The notes beneath the pieces are model-generated. The model made no database searches. It was not told where the DNA came from and saw only the letters and a program-made list of their open reading frames with translations. Below, in pieces: positions 8,714 through 17,218 of a stretch of DNA of 64,000 nucleotides (within the stretch, counting starts at the first letter, position 1; every line of letters starts with the position of its first letter). Position numbers and translations under genes: made by a program. The DNA is from an uncultured Roseburia sp. (GTDB lineage: Bacteria; Bacillota; Clostridia; Lachnospirales; Lachnospiraceae): contig URJS01000003.1 in NCBI GenBank assembly GCA_900548205.1, positions 14,409 to 78,408 on the forward strand, read 5' to 3'.

Positions 8714-9592
8714 ATGAAGGGAATTATTCTTGCCGGAGGCTCCGGTACGAGACTTTATCCGCTGACAAAAGCGATTTCCAAGCAGATTATGCCGGTTTAT
8801 GACAAGCCGATGATCTATTATCCGCTTTCTACCTTAATGCTGGCGGGCATTCGTGAGGTACTCATTATCTCAACGCCGCGTGATCTGCCGGTGTTTGAGG
8901 AATTGTTTGGAGACGGCAGCCAGCTTGGCATGAGTTTTTCCTATGCTGTGCAGGAGGAGCCGAGAGGACTTGCCGATGCATTTATTATCGGGGAGGACTT
9001 TATCGGAGCAGATGCGGTGGCGCTTGTGCTTGGGGACAATATTTTTTACGGACAGAGCTTTTCTAAGGTGCTAAAGAGCGCCGCAGAGCGCACGGAGCAG
9101 AAGGCGGGCGCGACGATTTTCGGATACTATGTAAGAGATCCCAGAGAATACGGCGTGGTGGAGTTTGATGAAAACGGAAAGGCGCTCTCTATCGAGGAGA
9201 AGCCGGCGCAGCCAAGGTCGAATTACGCCGTGCCGGGACTTTATTTTTATGATAATGATGTGGTGGAGATTGCAAAGAATGTTGTCCCCTCTGCCAGAGG
9301 CGAGATAGAGATCACGTCTGTCAACAATGAATATTTAAAACGGGGAACCTTGTGCGTGGAGACGCTCGGACGCGGGTTTGCGTGGCTTGACACCGGCAAT
9401 CACGATATGCTGCTTGCTGCTGCGGATTTTGTGTCGGCATTCCAGAAACGGCAGGGGCTTTATATTTCCTGTATTGAGGAGATCGCATATAAAAGGGGCT
9501 TTATCGACAGAGAACAGCTTGTACGGCTGGCGCAGCCGCTGCTTAAGACCGATTACGGAAAATATCTGATGGAGATTGCGGAAGGACTGTAA
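8714..9592 (+). CDS. rfbA: Glucose-1-phosphate thymidylyltransferase
   Basis: First enzyme of dTDP-L-rhamnose synthesis, joining glucose-1-phosphate to dTTP. The 292-residue protein opens with the nucleotidyltransferase signature [20 protein letters not shown] and contains [18 protein letters not shown] and the metal-binding LGDNIFYG. The full RmlA core and short C-terminal helices are present. GGAGG at 8702-8706 places the ATG. rfbC follows after 17 bases, and the ABC exporter genes continue without a break, so activated rhamnose and exporter production are probably coupled. Confidence 0.97.
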   Translation: MKGIILAGGSGTRLYPLTKAISKQIMPVYDKPMIYYPLSTLMLAGIREVLIISTPRDLPVFEELFGDGSQLGMSFSYAVQEEPRGLADAFIIGEDFIGADAVALVLGDNIFYGQSFSKVLKSAAERTEQKAGATIFGYYVRDPREYGVVEFDENGKALSIEEKPAQPRSNYAVPGLYFYDNDVVEIAKNVVPSARGEIEITSVNNEYLKRGTLCVETLGRGFAWLDTGNHDMLLAAADFVSAFQKRQGLYISCIEEIAYKRGFIDREQLVRLAQPLLKTDYGKYLMEIAEGL

Positions 9593-9609
9593 GGAAAGAG
9601 GAATAAGAC

Positions 9610-10194
9610 GTGGGAAAGATCAAGGTAACAGAAAATTGTAACGGGATAGAGGGGCTTAAGGTCATCGAACCGGCAGTGTTTGGGGATGCGAGAGGCTATT
9701 TTATGGAAACCTATAATTATCAGGATTTTGCCGAGGCGGGCATTGACTGTACCTTTGTGCAGGACAACCAGTCGGCGTCCAAGAAGGGCGTTTTGCGCGG
9801 ACTTCATTTTCAGATCGATTATCCGCAGGATAAGCTTGTGCGCGTGATAAGCGGCGAGGTGTTTGACGTGGCAGTCGATCTGCGCGAGGGTTCTAAGACC
9901 TTTGGAAAATGGTATGGCGTGCATTTATCGGCGGAGAATAAAAAGCAGTTTTTTGTGCCGAAGAATTTTGCGCACGGTTTTCTCGTATTATCCGATTATG
10001 CGGAGTTCTGCTATAAGGTGACTGATTTTTATCATCCGAATGACGAGGGAGGTATTCTCTGGAATGATGCGGAGCTTGGCGTGGAGTGGCCGATGCCGGA
10101 GGGAATGTGTGCAGAGGAGCTGCTCTTATCGGATAAGGACAGGCTGTTAGGAAGCTTTGCCGCGTATAAGAAGGCGCACGGCGCGCAGGGTTAG
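9610..10194 (+). CDS. rfbC: dTDP-4-dehydrorhamnose 3,5-epimerase
   Basis: Third enzyme of the rhamnose pathway, epimerising C3 and C5 of dTDP-4-keto-6-deoxyglucose. The cupin-type protein of 194 residues has the family phrases PAVFGDARGYFMETYN, FVQDNQSASKKGVLRGLHFQ, VRVISGEVFDVAVDLR and FAHGFLVLSD, including the conserved catalytic His in GLHFQ. It uses a GTG start, which opens directly into family sequence. With rfbA, rfbB and rfbD in the same 6.4 kb the dTDP-rhamnose pathway is complete. Confidence 0.96.
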   Translation: MGKIKVTENCNGIEGLKVIEPAVFGDARGYFMETYNYQDFAEAGIDCTFVQDNQSASKKGVLRGLHFQIDYPQDKLVRVISGEVFDVAVDLREGSKTFGKWYGVHLSAENKKQFFVPKNFAHGFLVLSDYAEFCYKVTDFYHPNDEGGILWNDAELGVEWPMPEGMCAEELLLSDKDRLLGSFAAYKKAHGAQG

Positions 10195-10200
10195 GAGAAA

Positions 10201-11037
10201 ATGATGGCAGAAAAGAAAAGGGACGCGTCGCTGGCTGGGCACCTTGTGAGCAGCAGGGGGCTGATATGGAATCTTGCAAAAAATGATATTAAAAAAAAGT
10301 TTGCAGGTTCTTATTTCGGAATTGTCTGGGCATTTGTACAGCCTGTGATCACCGTGCTGCTGTACTGGTTTGTGTTTGAGTTTGGCCTGCATCAGAAGGC
10401 AAGCGACCTTCGCACGGGCATTGAGATACCGTTTGTTATGTGGCTTATGGCGGGACTTGTACCGTGGTTTTATTTTCAGGAGGCGATGAACGGCGGAACG
10501 GGCGTTTTGGTTGAGTATAGCTATCTCGTAAAAAAGGTTGTATTCCAGATCGATACGCTTCCGGTCGTTAAGATGATCTCGGCGCTGTTTACGCATTTGT
10601 TTTTTGTGTTGTTCGCCATTGCGGTATTCTGGGCCATGGGTTATCCGCCTGATTTGTATACGCTTTTGGTGATTTATTATTCGTTTTGTATGATCGTGCT
10701 TGCGACGGGGATTGTCTATGCGACAGGAGCAATGACTGTATTTTTCCGTGACATGAAGGAGGTCGTTGCAATTCTTCTTCAGATTGGCATGTGGGTGACG
10801 CCGATCATGTGGAATTTTGAGTCGATGACGCAGATACCGGGATGGGCGGCTGCGCTTTTGAAGCTGAATCCGATGTATTATATCGTGTCGGGTTACCGCA
10901 ATGCGCTGATCCATAAAATCGGTTTCTGGGAAAACTGGGGTCTGACGATCTACTTCTGGGTCGTTACGATTTTAATACTGATCGTTGGAACCTCTGTATT
11001 TAAGCGGCTGCGCCCGCATTTTGCGGATGTGCTCTAA
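10201..11037 (+). CDS. wzm: ABC-2 glycan exporter permease (Wzm-like), system 1
   Basis: Integral membrane half of an ABC transporter that moves lipid-linked polysaccharide across the membrane. The 278-residue protein has the ABC-2 layout: an amphipathic N-terminal region (LIWNLAKNDIKKKFAGSYFG), about six hydrophobic segments and the family phrase TVFFRDMKEVV before the last segments. An AGGAG site lies just upstream; ATG at 10201 or 10204 are equally possible. The ATPase gene follows, and the rhamnose genes precede by 6 bases, arguing that a rhamnose-containing chain is the cargo. Rhamnan and teichoic acid exporters share this fold. Confidence 0.9.
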   Translation: MMAEKKRDASLAGHLVSSRGLIWNLAKNDIKKKFAGSYFGIVWAFVQPVITVLLYWFVFEFGLHQKASDLRTGIEIPFVMWLMAGLVPWFYFQEAMNGGTGVLVEYSYLVKKVVFQIDTLPVVKMISALFTHLFFVLFAIAVFWAMGYPPDLYTLLVIYYSFCMIVLATGIVYATGAMTVFFRDMKEVVAILLQIGMWVTPIMWNFESMTQIPGWAAALLKLNPMYYIVSGYRNALIHKIGFWENWGLTIYFWVVTILILIVGTSVFKRLRPHFADVL

Positions 11038-11071
11038 GAGAGAAGAAATGAGAGGAAAGAAGCAGGGTGAG

Positions 11072-12358
11072 ATGGATAAGATAGCAATCAGGGCAAAGGA
11101 TGTCAGCAAGATTTATAAATTATATCATAAGCCCTCGGAGCGTCTGCTTGATGCGCTTGGAATTGCAGGGAAAAACCGCTTTAAGGAGCACCGGGCGCTT
11201 GACCATGTTTCCTTTGAGGTGAAAAAGGGGGAGACGATCGGCATTATCGGCACAAACGGTTCCGGAAAGTCGACGATTTTAAAGATCATCACCGGCGTGC
11301 TCTCTCCGACCGAGGGAGTGGTGGAGATTTCCGGCAGGATTTCGGCGCTGCTTGAGCTTGGCGCAGGCTTTAATATGGAATATACGGGCATTGAGAATGT
11401 CTATTTAAACGGGATGATGATGGGCTTTCGCAGGGAGGAGATGGACGAGCGTCTGCCGGAGATCCTTAAATTTGCAGATATTGGGGATTTTGTTCATCAG
11501 CCGTGCAAGACGTATTCGAGCGGAATGTTTGTGCGCCTTGCGTTTGCGGTTGCGATCAATATCGACCCGGAGATTTTGATCGTGGATGAGGCGCTCTCGG
11601 TAGGGGATGCGTTTTTTCAGGCAAAGTGCTATAAGAAATTTGATGATTTTAAGGCGCAGGGCAAGACGATCATTTTTGTCAGTCATGACATCAGCAGCGT
11701 GGCAAAGTACTGTGACCGCGTGATTTTGTTGAATCAGGGCGTGAAGCTGGCAGAGGGGAAGCCAAAGGAGATCATTGATCTGTATAAGAAGGTGCTCTTA
11801 AATCAGTCGCAGAATATCACGAGCGGACAGGTGCTTACGGCGCAGGAGACGGAGGGGACAGAGGCTGGAACAGCACTTTGGAAAAGCCATTATGAACTGA
11901 ATCCCGATGTAAATGAATATGGAACGGGAGAAGCGGAAATCATTGATTTTGCAGTGGTGGATGAATATGGAAGCTATACGAACTGTATTCAGAAGGGAAC
12001 TTCCTTTACGATTCGTTCCAAGGTGCGTTTCCAGACAGATATTATGGACCCCATTTTTACTTATACATTTAAGACGGTGCAGGGGACTGCAGTGACCGGA
12101 ACAAACACGATGTATGAAAAGGCAGGCATTGGTCTGGCGAAGGCAGGGGAGATTTATGTCGCCTCTTTTCAGCAGAATATGGATCTGCAGGGCGGTGAGT
12201 ATCTGCTCTCCATCAGCTGTACGGGCTATGTCGGCGGTGAGTTTCGGGCATACCACAGGTTGTATGACGTGGTCGGAGTGACGGTAATTTCCGATAAAAA
12301 CACGGTCGGCTTTTACGATATGAATTCCAGGACGACGGTGGAGCGTGCAGAGGCATAG
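11072..12358 (+). CDS. wzt: ABC glycan exporter ATPase with Wzt-type C-terminal domain, system 1
   Basis: ATPase of the exporter. From the ATG at 11072 (AGGGTGAG just upstream; ATG 11048 is an alternative) it has 428 residues. The N-terminal ABC domain shows GTNGSGKST (Walker A), the signature YSSGMFVRLAFA, Walker B ILIVDEALSVGD and the switch His in FVSHD. After a linker, residues from about 295 form a beta-rich domain (GEAEIIDFAVVDEYGS onward) of the Wzt_C kind. In E. coli O8/O9a this domain recognises the modified non-reducing end of the glycan so that only finished chains are exported. A methyltransferase and a kinase-like gene, the kind of enzymes that make such caps, lie immediately downstream. 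Confidence 0.9.
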   Translation: MDKIAIRAKDVSKIYKLYHKPSERLLDALGIAGKNRFKEHRALDHVSFEVKKGETIGIIGTNGSGKSTILKIITGVLSPTEGVVEISGRISALLELGAGFNMEYTGIENVYLNGMMMGFRREEMDERLPEILKFADIGDFVHQPCKTYSSGMFVRLAFAVAINIDPEILIVDEALSVGDAFFQAKCYKKFDDFKAQGKTIIFVSHDISSVAKYCDRVILLNQGVKLAEGKPKEIIDLYKKVLLNQSQNITSGQVLTAQETEGTEAGTALWKSHYELNPDVNEYGTGEAEIIDFAVVDEYGSYTNCIQKGTSFTIRSKVRFQTDIMDPIFTYTFKTVQGTAVTGTNTMYEKAGIGLAKAGEIYVASFQQNMDLQGGEYLLSISCTGYVGGEFRAYHRLYDVVGVTVISDKNTVGFYDMNSRTTVERAEA

Positions 12359-12374
12359 GCAGCAGGAGGGTGCG

Positions 12375-13229
12375 ATGGAGGATGAACAGTTTTTGACAGA
12401 GCTGCATGAAATAGTAAATAATTATGAGCGCGGCAGCTATGGACAGGTGATCCGGCAAAAGGCGTCCTATCCTTATCTGTATCATCTCTCGGAGATCAGA
12501 CAAAATCTCATTGACTGGATTCCGATGGAGAAAACGATGCGTGTGCTGGAATGTCATCCTGAGTGCGGCGCGCTGACCGGAAAGCTTTTGGAAAAGGCGG
12601 GGGCAGTAACTTGTCTCGCAGAGGATGAGATGCATGCCCAGATCATCCGGGCACGCTGCAAAGACGCAGGAGAGAGGCTCACCATTGTTGTCGGCGAGGC
12701 GGAAAGCTTTCTTTCTGCCGGTGAAACACAAGGCGGGGAGAAGTTTGATGTGATTTTGCTGGTGGGTGGATTTTATCGCCGCCGCAGAGCGCTTTCGCTG
12801 CTGCGAAAGCAGCTTGCACCGGGGGGCAGACTTTTTGCCGCAGATGGCAATCGTATGGGATTGCGGTATTTTGCGGGATGTCAGGAGGAATACGGCGCAG
12901 GCTATTTTTCCGGTGTGGAAGGGTATGGCGGCACGCCCGATACGGGAGAGACACCGAGATGCTACACGAAGGGCGAATATGCAGGATATTTTACGGAGGC
13001 TGGATTTGGGAAGCTGTATTTTTATTATCCCTATCCTGACCATAAATTTCCAAGCTGTATTTATTCGCAGGATTGGCTGCCGCAGGCGGGAGAGCTGATG
13101 GATAACCGCAGAAATTTTGAAAGAGACAGGCTTAAGCTTTTTGATGAGCGGGCAGTTTATGATACATTGCTGGCAGAGGGAGTGTTTGAAACATTCGCAA
13201 ACTCCTATCTGATCGAGGCATATGGATAG
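12375..13229 (+). CDS. Class I SAM methyltransferase-like protein, possible chain cap enzyme
   Basis: Protein of 284 residues with a Rossmann-type methyltransferase layout: VLECHPECGALTGKLL takes the place of motif I, an acidic AEDEMHAQIIRARC follows strand 2, KFDVILLVGGF is the motif IV region and LAPGGRLFAADGN the post-motif. Motif I departs from the usual ExGxGxG, so SAM binding may be altered. The ATG at 12375 has an AGGAGGG site. It overlaps the next, kinase-like gene by 8 bases, and both follow the Wzt-type ATPase. This order matches wzm-wzt-wbdD of E. coli O9a, where WbdD is one fused methyltransferase-kinase that caps and stops the O-chain. The capping role is inferred from order and domains. 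Confidence 0.65.
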   Translation: MEDEQFLTELHEIVNNYERGSYGQVIRQKASYPYLYHLSEIRQNLIDWIPMEKTMRVLECHPECGALTGKLLEKAGAVTCLAEDEMHAQIIRARCKDAGERLTIVVGEAESFLSAGETQGGEKFDVILLVGGFYRRRRALSLLRKQLAPGGRLFAADGNRMGLRYFAGCQEEYGAGYFSGVEGYGGTPDTGETPRCYTKGEYAGYFTEAGFGKLYFYYPYPDHKFPSCIYSQDWLPQAGELMDNRRNFERDRLKLFDERAVYDTLLAEGVFETFANSYLIEAYG

Positions 13230-14460
13230 AGAGGCTGTGACGGGAGGTGAGGCGTTGGAGCGGACGATATATTCCAAATATTCCAATGAGCGGGCGGAGC
13301 GGTTTTGCATCCGAACGGACATTACGTCAGATCATGAGGGAACAAGGCGGATTTATAAATGGGCGCTTCTGCCCGGCGGACGGGCGCATGTGGAGCGGTT
13401 TACCAAGAGCTTTCAAGGCTTAATGGAAAGCTATGGTGAGGAGGCTCTGCGCTTCTGCCCGTGCAGCAGCAAGACGGATCCCGGCGGCAATGTGTGTGCG
13501 GTCTTTCCGTTCTTAAGCGGAGAGTCCTTGCAGGAGATATTAAAACGCGCGGTACAGGCGCAGGATGAGAACCGGGTGGATCGTCTTTTGCGCGAGTATG
13601 TGCGAAGGATTGGCACGGAGGGCGGGGAGCGCCCCTTTGTCGTGACAGATGAATTTGAAGAAATATTCGGAGCGCTTCCAAGTGGAGGCTTGCCGCAGGG
13701 CGGCGGAGGCGTACCGGTATCGGCGTGTATCAGTGATATTGATATGATCTTTTCCAATCTCTTTGTCAATGCAGGAGACGGCGGGGAGGAAAATGCTCCG
13801 TGGGAGGTCATTGATTATGAATGGACGTTTTCGTTTCCGATCCCGAAGCGTTTTTTGATCTACCGGGGGCTTTATTTTGCATATTATCAGATCCTGCATG
13901 ATACGGGGCGAAGTCTTGCGGATGTGCTTGCTTTGGCAGGGATCACAAAGGAGGAGGCAGCGGTCTATCAGCAGATGGAGGAGCATTTTCAGGCGTATAT
14001 CGGCAGAGACACGATTCCGGTGCGCAATATGCAGCGGCTGCTGGGAACTGCGGTTATCCCGTTGGAGGAGCTGCTTTGCAAAGCAAGGCAGGAGCAGTCG
14101 GTCGGGAGCACAGAGGGGCTTAAGGAAGCGCTTTTGGTGCGCAGGATTTATTATCAGATTGACCGTTTGGAATATCAGGACGGCAGTCATATCTGTTCGG
14201 GCTGGGCGTTTGCAAAGGCATGGAACGGCAGATGCCTTCCGGTGCATATACAGGTGAGAGGGCACGGGGGACAGAGGCTGCCTGCGGAGATTGTAAGAGG
14301 AGCGCGCAAGGATGTGGCGGAGGCGTTTCATCTGCGGTGCGCGGGGAATCCGGCATGGGGCTTTGACTGTGTCTTTCTGGCGCCGCAGAGCGAGGAGTGG
14401 GAGATGATCTTCTCGCTGGGGAGGAAGGAGTGCACATACCGCTGTGAGAGTCTGAAATAA
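13222..14460 (+). CDS. Kinase-like protein with C-terminal glycan-associated domain
   Basis: Protein of 412 residues, not assigned to a named family with certainty. Residues 172-201 read D-I-D-x4-N-L-F-V followed by WEVIDYEW, the spacing of the catalytic loop (D174, N179) and metal-binding acidic residue (D198) of aminoglycoside/LPS-type small-molecule kinases; the usual His of the HxD motif is Asp172. The N-terminal 100 residues are beta-rich, as in a kinase N-lobe. Residues from about 305 form a separate domain with GWAFAKAWNG, RKDVAEAF and a Gly-Phe near its end. It is translationally coupled to the methyltransferase gene. Best reading: the kinase half of a split WbdD-like terminator. Alternatively it could be a pseudokinase scaffold. 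Confidence 0.55.
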   Translation: MDREAVTGGEALERTIYSKYSNERAERFCIRTDITSDHEGTRRIYKWALLPGGRAHVERFTKSFQGLMESYGEEALRFCPCSSKTDPGGNVCAVFPFLSGESLQEILKRAVQAQDENRVDRLLREYVRRIGTEGGERPFVVTDEFEEIFGALPSGGLPQGGGGVPVSACISDIDMIFSNLFVNAGDGGEENAPWEVIDYEWTFSFPIPKRFLIYRGLYFAYYQILHDTGRSLADVLALAGITKEEAAVYQQMEEHFQAYIGRDTIPVRNMQRLLGTAVIPLEELLCKARQEQSVGSTEGLKEALLVRRIYYQIDRLEYQDGSHICSGWAFAKAWNGRCLPVHIQVRGHGGQRLPAEIVRGARKDVAEAFHLRCAGNPAWGFDCVFLAPQSEEWEMIFSLGRKECTYRCESLK

Positions 14461-14495
14461 AGCGGTTTTGGGCATAAGATGAGAGAGGATTTGAC

Positions 14496-15917
14496 ATGTA
14501 TCAATCGAGACAAAGGATTCAGGATGTGATTCTGCTGCTGGCAGATCTGCTTTGTTTTATCATAAGCTATCTTGCCGGAGGCTATTTCTGGCTGGTGGGT
14601 TACCGGAATGTGTCCATAGAAAATATGAAGATGGAGCTTCTCGACAGCTTTGGGATCGTGCTGGTCATTTATATGCTGGTCATGATATTTTCCGATATTG
14701 AAAGGAATTTTATCAGGAGAAATCTTTACCGGGATTTTTGGGCGGCGATCAAAGCGAGCGTAGTCATTATCTTTGTGACGTCGCTGACGATTTTTCTGCT
14801 CCATAATAATGCGGACGCATCGCGCGGCGTGTATTTTTGCATTGCCGGCGTAAACCTGATTTTATTTTTCCTCGCCCATGCAGGAATTAAATATTATCTG
14901 CTCAAGGTGTACCGCAATAAGCGGGCGACAAACCAGGTGTTTTTGGTGACGACTGCGGACCGTGTGGAGGGCATTATCAAGGAAGCGGAAAGCTCATCCG
15001 ACTGGGTGCACCGTCTGGCGAGCATTGCGGTCATTGACGACAATCAGGTTGGGAAATGGTATGAGGGAGTGCCCGTTGTGGCAACCTACAGTAATATGTA
15101 CCAATATGCAAAGGAGCAGATCGTGGATGAGGTGTTCATCAACGTGCCCTATGATACGGGAGCCGCACTTGCCAAGGTGGTCAATACGTTTGAGGATATG
15201 GGGGCGACCGTCCATGTCAGCATAGAGATTTTAAATCAGTTTGACGATTATTACAAAAGCTTTAATATGATGGGAAATATTCCGGTTGTGACATTTTCCA
15301 ATCAGCAGTATGATTGGAAGCGACTGTTTGTGAAGCGGCTGATGGATATTGTGGGAGCGATCGTGGGACTTTTGCTCACAGCGGTCATCACTGTTTTTCT
15401 GGCGCTGCCGTTATTGATCGAATCGCCGGGACCTTTGTTTTTTGCGCAAAAGCGTGTGGGAAAAAACGGAAGGTTCTTTCAGATATATAAGTTCCGCTCG
15501 ATGTACCGTGACGCGGAGGCGCGAAAAGCAGAGCTCGCAGATCAAAATGAGATGAAGGGTCTGATGTTTAAAATGAAAGATGACCCACGCATCACAAAAG
15601 TGGGAAAGTTTATCCGAAAGACAAGTATTGACGAGCTGCCGCAGTTTTTTAACGTGCTAAAGGGAGATATGAGTCTGGTCGGAACGAGACCGCCGACGGT
15701 CGATGAGTTCCGGCAGTACGAGGCGCATCAAAAGCGAAGGCTGAGCGCAAAGCCGGGCATCACAGGGCTATGGCAGGTGAGCGGGCGCAATAACATCAAG
15801 GATTTTGAGGATGTCGTACGGCTGGATGTGCAGTATATTGACAACTGGAGTCTTGCACTTGACATCAAGATCATACTTAAGACGATCCGGGTCGTATTTG
15901 AAAAAGGCGGAGAATAA
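14496..15917 (+). CDS. Polyprenyl-phosphate sugar-1-phosphate transferase (initiating), copy 1
   Basis: Membrane enzyme that starts glycan synthesis by placing a sugar-1-phosphate on undecaprenyl phosphate. The 473-residue protein follows the WbaP/CpsE plan: four N-terminal hydrophobic segments, a central Rossmann-like domain (about 140-265), a further membrane helix, then the catalytic domain with QKRVGKNGRFFQIYKFRSM, KTSIDELPQFFNVLKGDMSLVG, TRPPTVDEF and the end motif PGITGLWQVSGRN. The conserved Asp-Glu pair and Pro-rich loop are intact. The sugar (galactose, glucose or an acetamido sugar) cannot be told. It leads into the Wzz-like gene 14 bases later. A second, diverged initiating transferase lies at 36210. 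Confidence 0.92.
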   Translation: MYQSRQRIQDVILLLADLLCFIISYLAGGYFWLVGYRNVSIENMKMELLDSFGIVLVIYMLVMIFSDIERNFIRRNLYRDFWAAIKASVVIIFVTSLTIFLLHNNADASRGVYFCIAGVNLILFFLAHAGIKYYLLKVYRNKRATNQVFLVTTADRVEGIIKEAESSSDWVHRLASIAVIDDNQVGKWYEGVPVVATYSNMYQYAKEQIVDEVFINVPYDTGAALAKVVNTFEDMGATVHVSIEILNQFDDYYKSFNMMGNIPVVTFSNQQYDWKRLFVKRLMDIVGAIVGLLLTAVITVFLALPLLIESPGPLFFAQKRVGKNGRFFQIYKFRSMYRDAEARKAELADQNEMKGLMFKMKDDPRITKVGKFIRKTSIDELPQFFNVLKGDMSLVGTRPPTVDEFRQYEAHQKRRLSAKPGITGLWQVSGRNNIKDFEDVVRLDVQYIDNWSLALDIKIILKTIRVVFEKGGE

Positions 15918-15931
15918 GGGAGGAGACAATT

Positions 15932-17218
15932 ATGAGCAGAGAATACAAGGTGGATAAGGAATATGGTTTTTTGGAGATTGTGCGCTACAATCTTCGTATG
16001 TGGTGGCTGGCAGTTATTTTTGCGCTGCTGTGTGCGGCGGCGCTCGGCGGATATAAGTACAAGACGCTGCATCAGTATGTGGAAAATGAGATGTACGAAA
16101 ATAAGCAGCAGGTCGTAGCGTCATTATTTGTCAGCGATTACAGTCAGGCAAGCGTGGTGGAGCGCGTCGGAAATGTCATTAAGATTGCAAAGAGCAGCAG
16201 AACCTATGAAAAGTTTGTCGCGGATATGGATACGACGCTGACACTCGATGAATATATGGGATTGTTTGAGATGATGCAGGGGGAGGCGTCCGGCGTCGCT
16301 TCCATTTATGTGACGTTCCCTGCGACAGTCGGCTCGATCACCATTGGGGATGAGGAGACAGCCGCAAAGTTCGCGGAGGGAGTCATGAATGCGACGATCG
16401 CAGTCAGTGAGGAGATGATCGGGGCTGATTGTGTGAGCATTCTGGATGATCCGTATGCGACGCAGGAGGTGGTGAAGATTGAAAATTATTCCATCACACA
16501 GGAGGATTTCAACAAGGCTCTGATGAAAGCGGTGACAGCAGGCGTTCTGCTTGGTATCATTGTGGAGGTGGTATTCTACACGTTCTGGATGCTGATGTAT
16601 AAAAAGCCAAAGAATGCCGAGGAAGTAAGGGAGAGTCTCGACGCAAATATCATTGATGTGCTCAAAAAGGATGGGGATAATGAGGATGCGTTTAAAAAGG
16701 TTGCGCTTTATTTAAGTGATTCCGATGCTTCCTGCAATAGGATCAGCTGCATCAGTCTGCAGTGTCCGAAGAAGGATGCGGCGTTAAAGCTTGCCATGAG
16801 CTATGCCAATGAGCAGAAGAAAACACTTTATGTAGACCTTGCCAGCGAGGAGGGCGAGAGTGAAAATTCGATCAGCGGCTATGTGCTCGGAGAGCAGACA
16901 GAGGTGATCCCGGAGCAGATGAACGACTACCTTGATCTTGTGTGCAGAAGCCAGACAAGAGAGCAGGGGATGGATATTGCCGGAAATCAGCGCTTTGCGC
17001 TTTTGATGGATGAGATGAGTAAAAAATATCAGTGTATCGTGATCAACAGTCACGATGCCGTAAAGAGCGCCGATGCTTATGCCGCGGCAAAGCTGTGTAA
17101 TAAGACTTTTGTGACCTGCGGAAGAAAAACCGTGACCAATGAGAATTTATACCGTGCGAAAAATACGGCAGAGGTAAACGGTATCCGCATTGATGGAGTT
17201 TTAGTATATGAATTATAA
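15932..17218 (+). CDS. Wzz/BY-kinase-like chain-length protein with degenerate ATPase
   Basis: Protein of 428 residues built like a polysaccharide co-polymerase: two membrane helices (about 25-45 and 195-220) around an extracytoplasmic domain, then a cytoplasmic domain laid out like a bacterial tyrosine kinase. That domain has lost the ATP site: where Walker A (GKS/T) should be, around residue 273, the sequence is CPKKDAALK, although the strand TLYVDLA (Walker A' position) and the later CIVINSH strand remain. No C-terminal tyrosine cluster is present. It probably sets chain length structurally rather than as a kinase. It follows the initiating transferase and overlaps the next membrane gene by 11 bases. 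Confidence 0.8.
   Translation: MSREYKVDKEYGFLEIVRYNLRMWWLAVIFALLCAAALGGYKYKTLHQYVENEMYENKQQVVASLFVSDYSQASVVERVGNVIKIAKSSRTYEKFVADMDTTLTLDEYMGLFEMMQGEASGVASIYVTFPATVGSITIGDEETAAKFAEGVMNATIAVSEEMIGADCVSILDDPYATQEVVKIENYSITQEDFNKALMKAVTAGVLLGIIVEVVFYTFWMLMYKKPKNAEEVRESLDANIIDVLKKDGDNEDAFKKVALYLSDSDASCNRISCISLQCPKKDAALKLAMSYANEQKKTLYVDLASEEGESENSISGYVLGEQTEVIPEQMNDYLDLVCRSQTREQGMDIAGNQRFALLMDEMSKKYQCIVINSHDAVKSADAYAAAKLCNKTFVTCGRKTVTNENLYRAKNTAEVNGIRIDGVLVYEL

Noticed and set aside
12213..13322. Long minus-strand open frame of 369 codons
   Set aside because: It lies entirely opposite the methyltransferase-like gene, reads as Cys/Arg/His-rich sequence without any domain, and has no ribosome site. 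It is an antisense shadow. The same applies to the minus-strand frames opposite 13540-14475, 31636-32415 and 41779-42729.
13222..14460. Glycosyltransferase annotation
   Set aside because: No GT-A or GT-B donor motif is visible; the acidic motifs have kinase catalytic-loop spacing instead.
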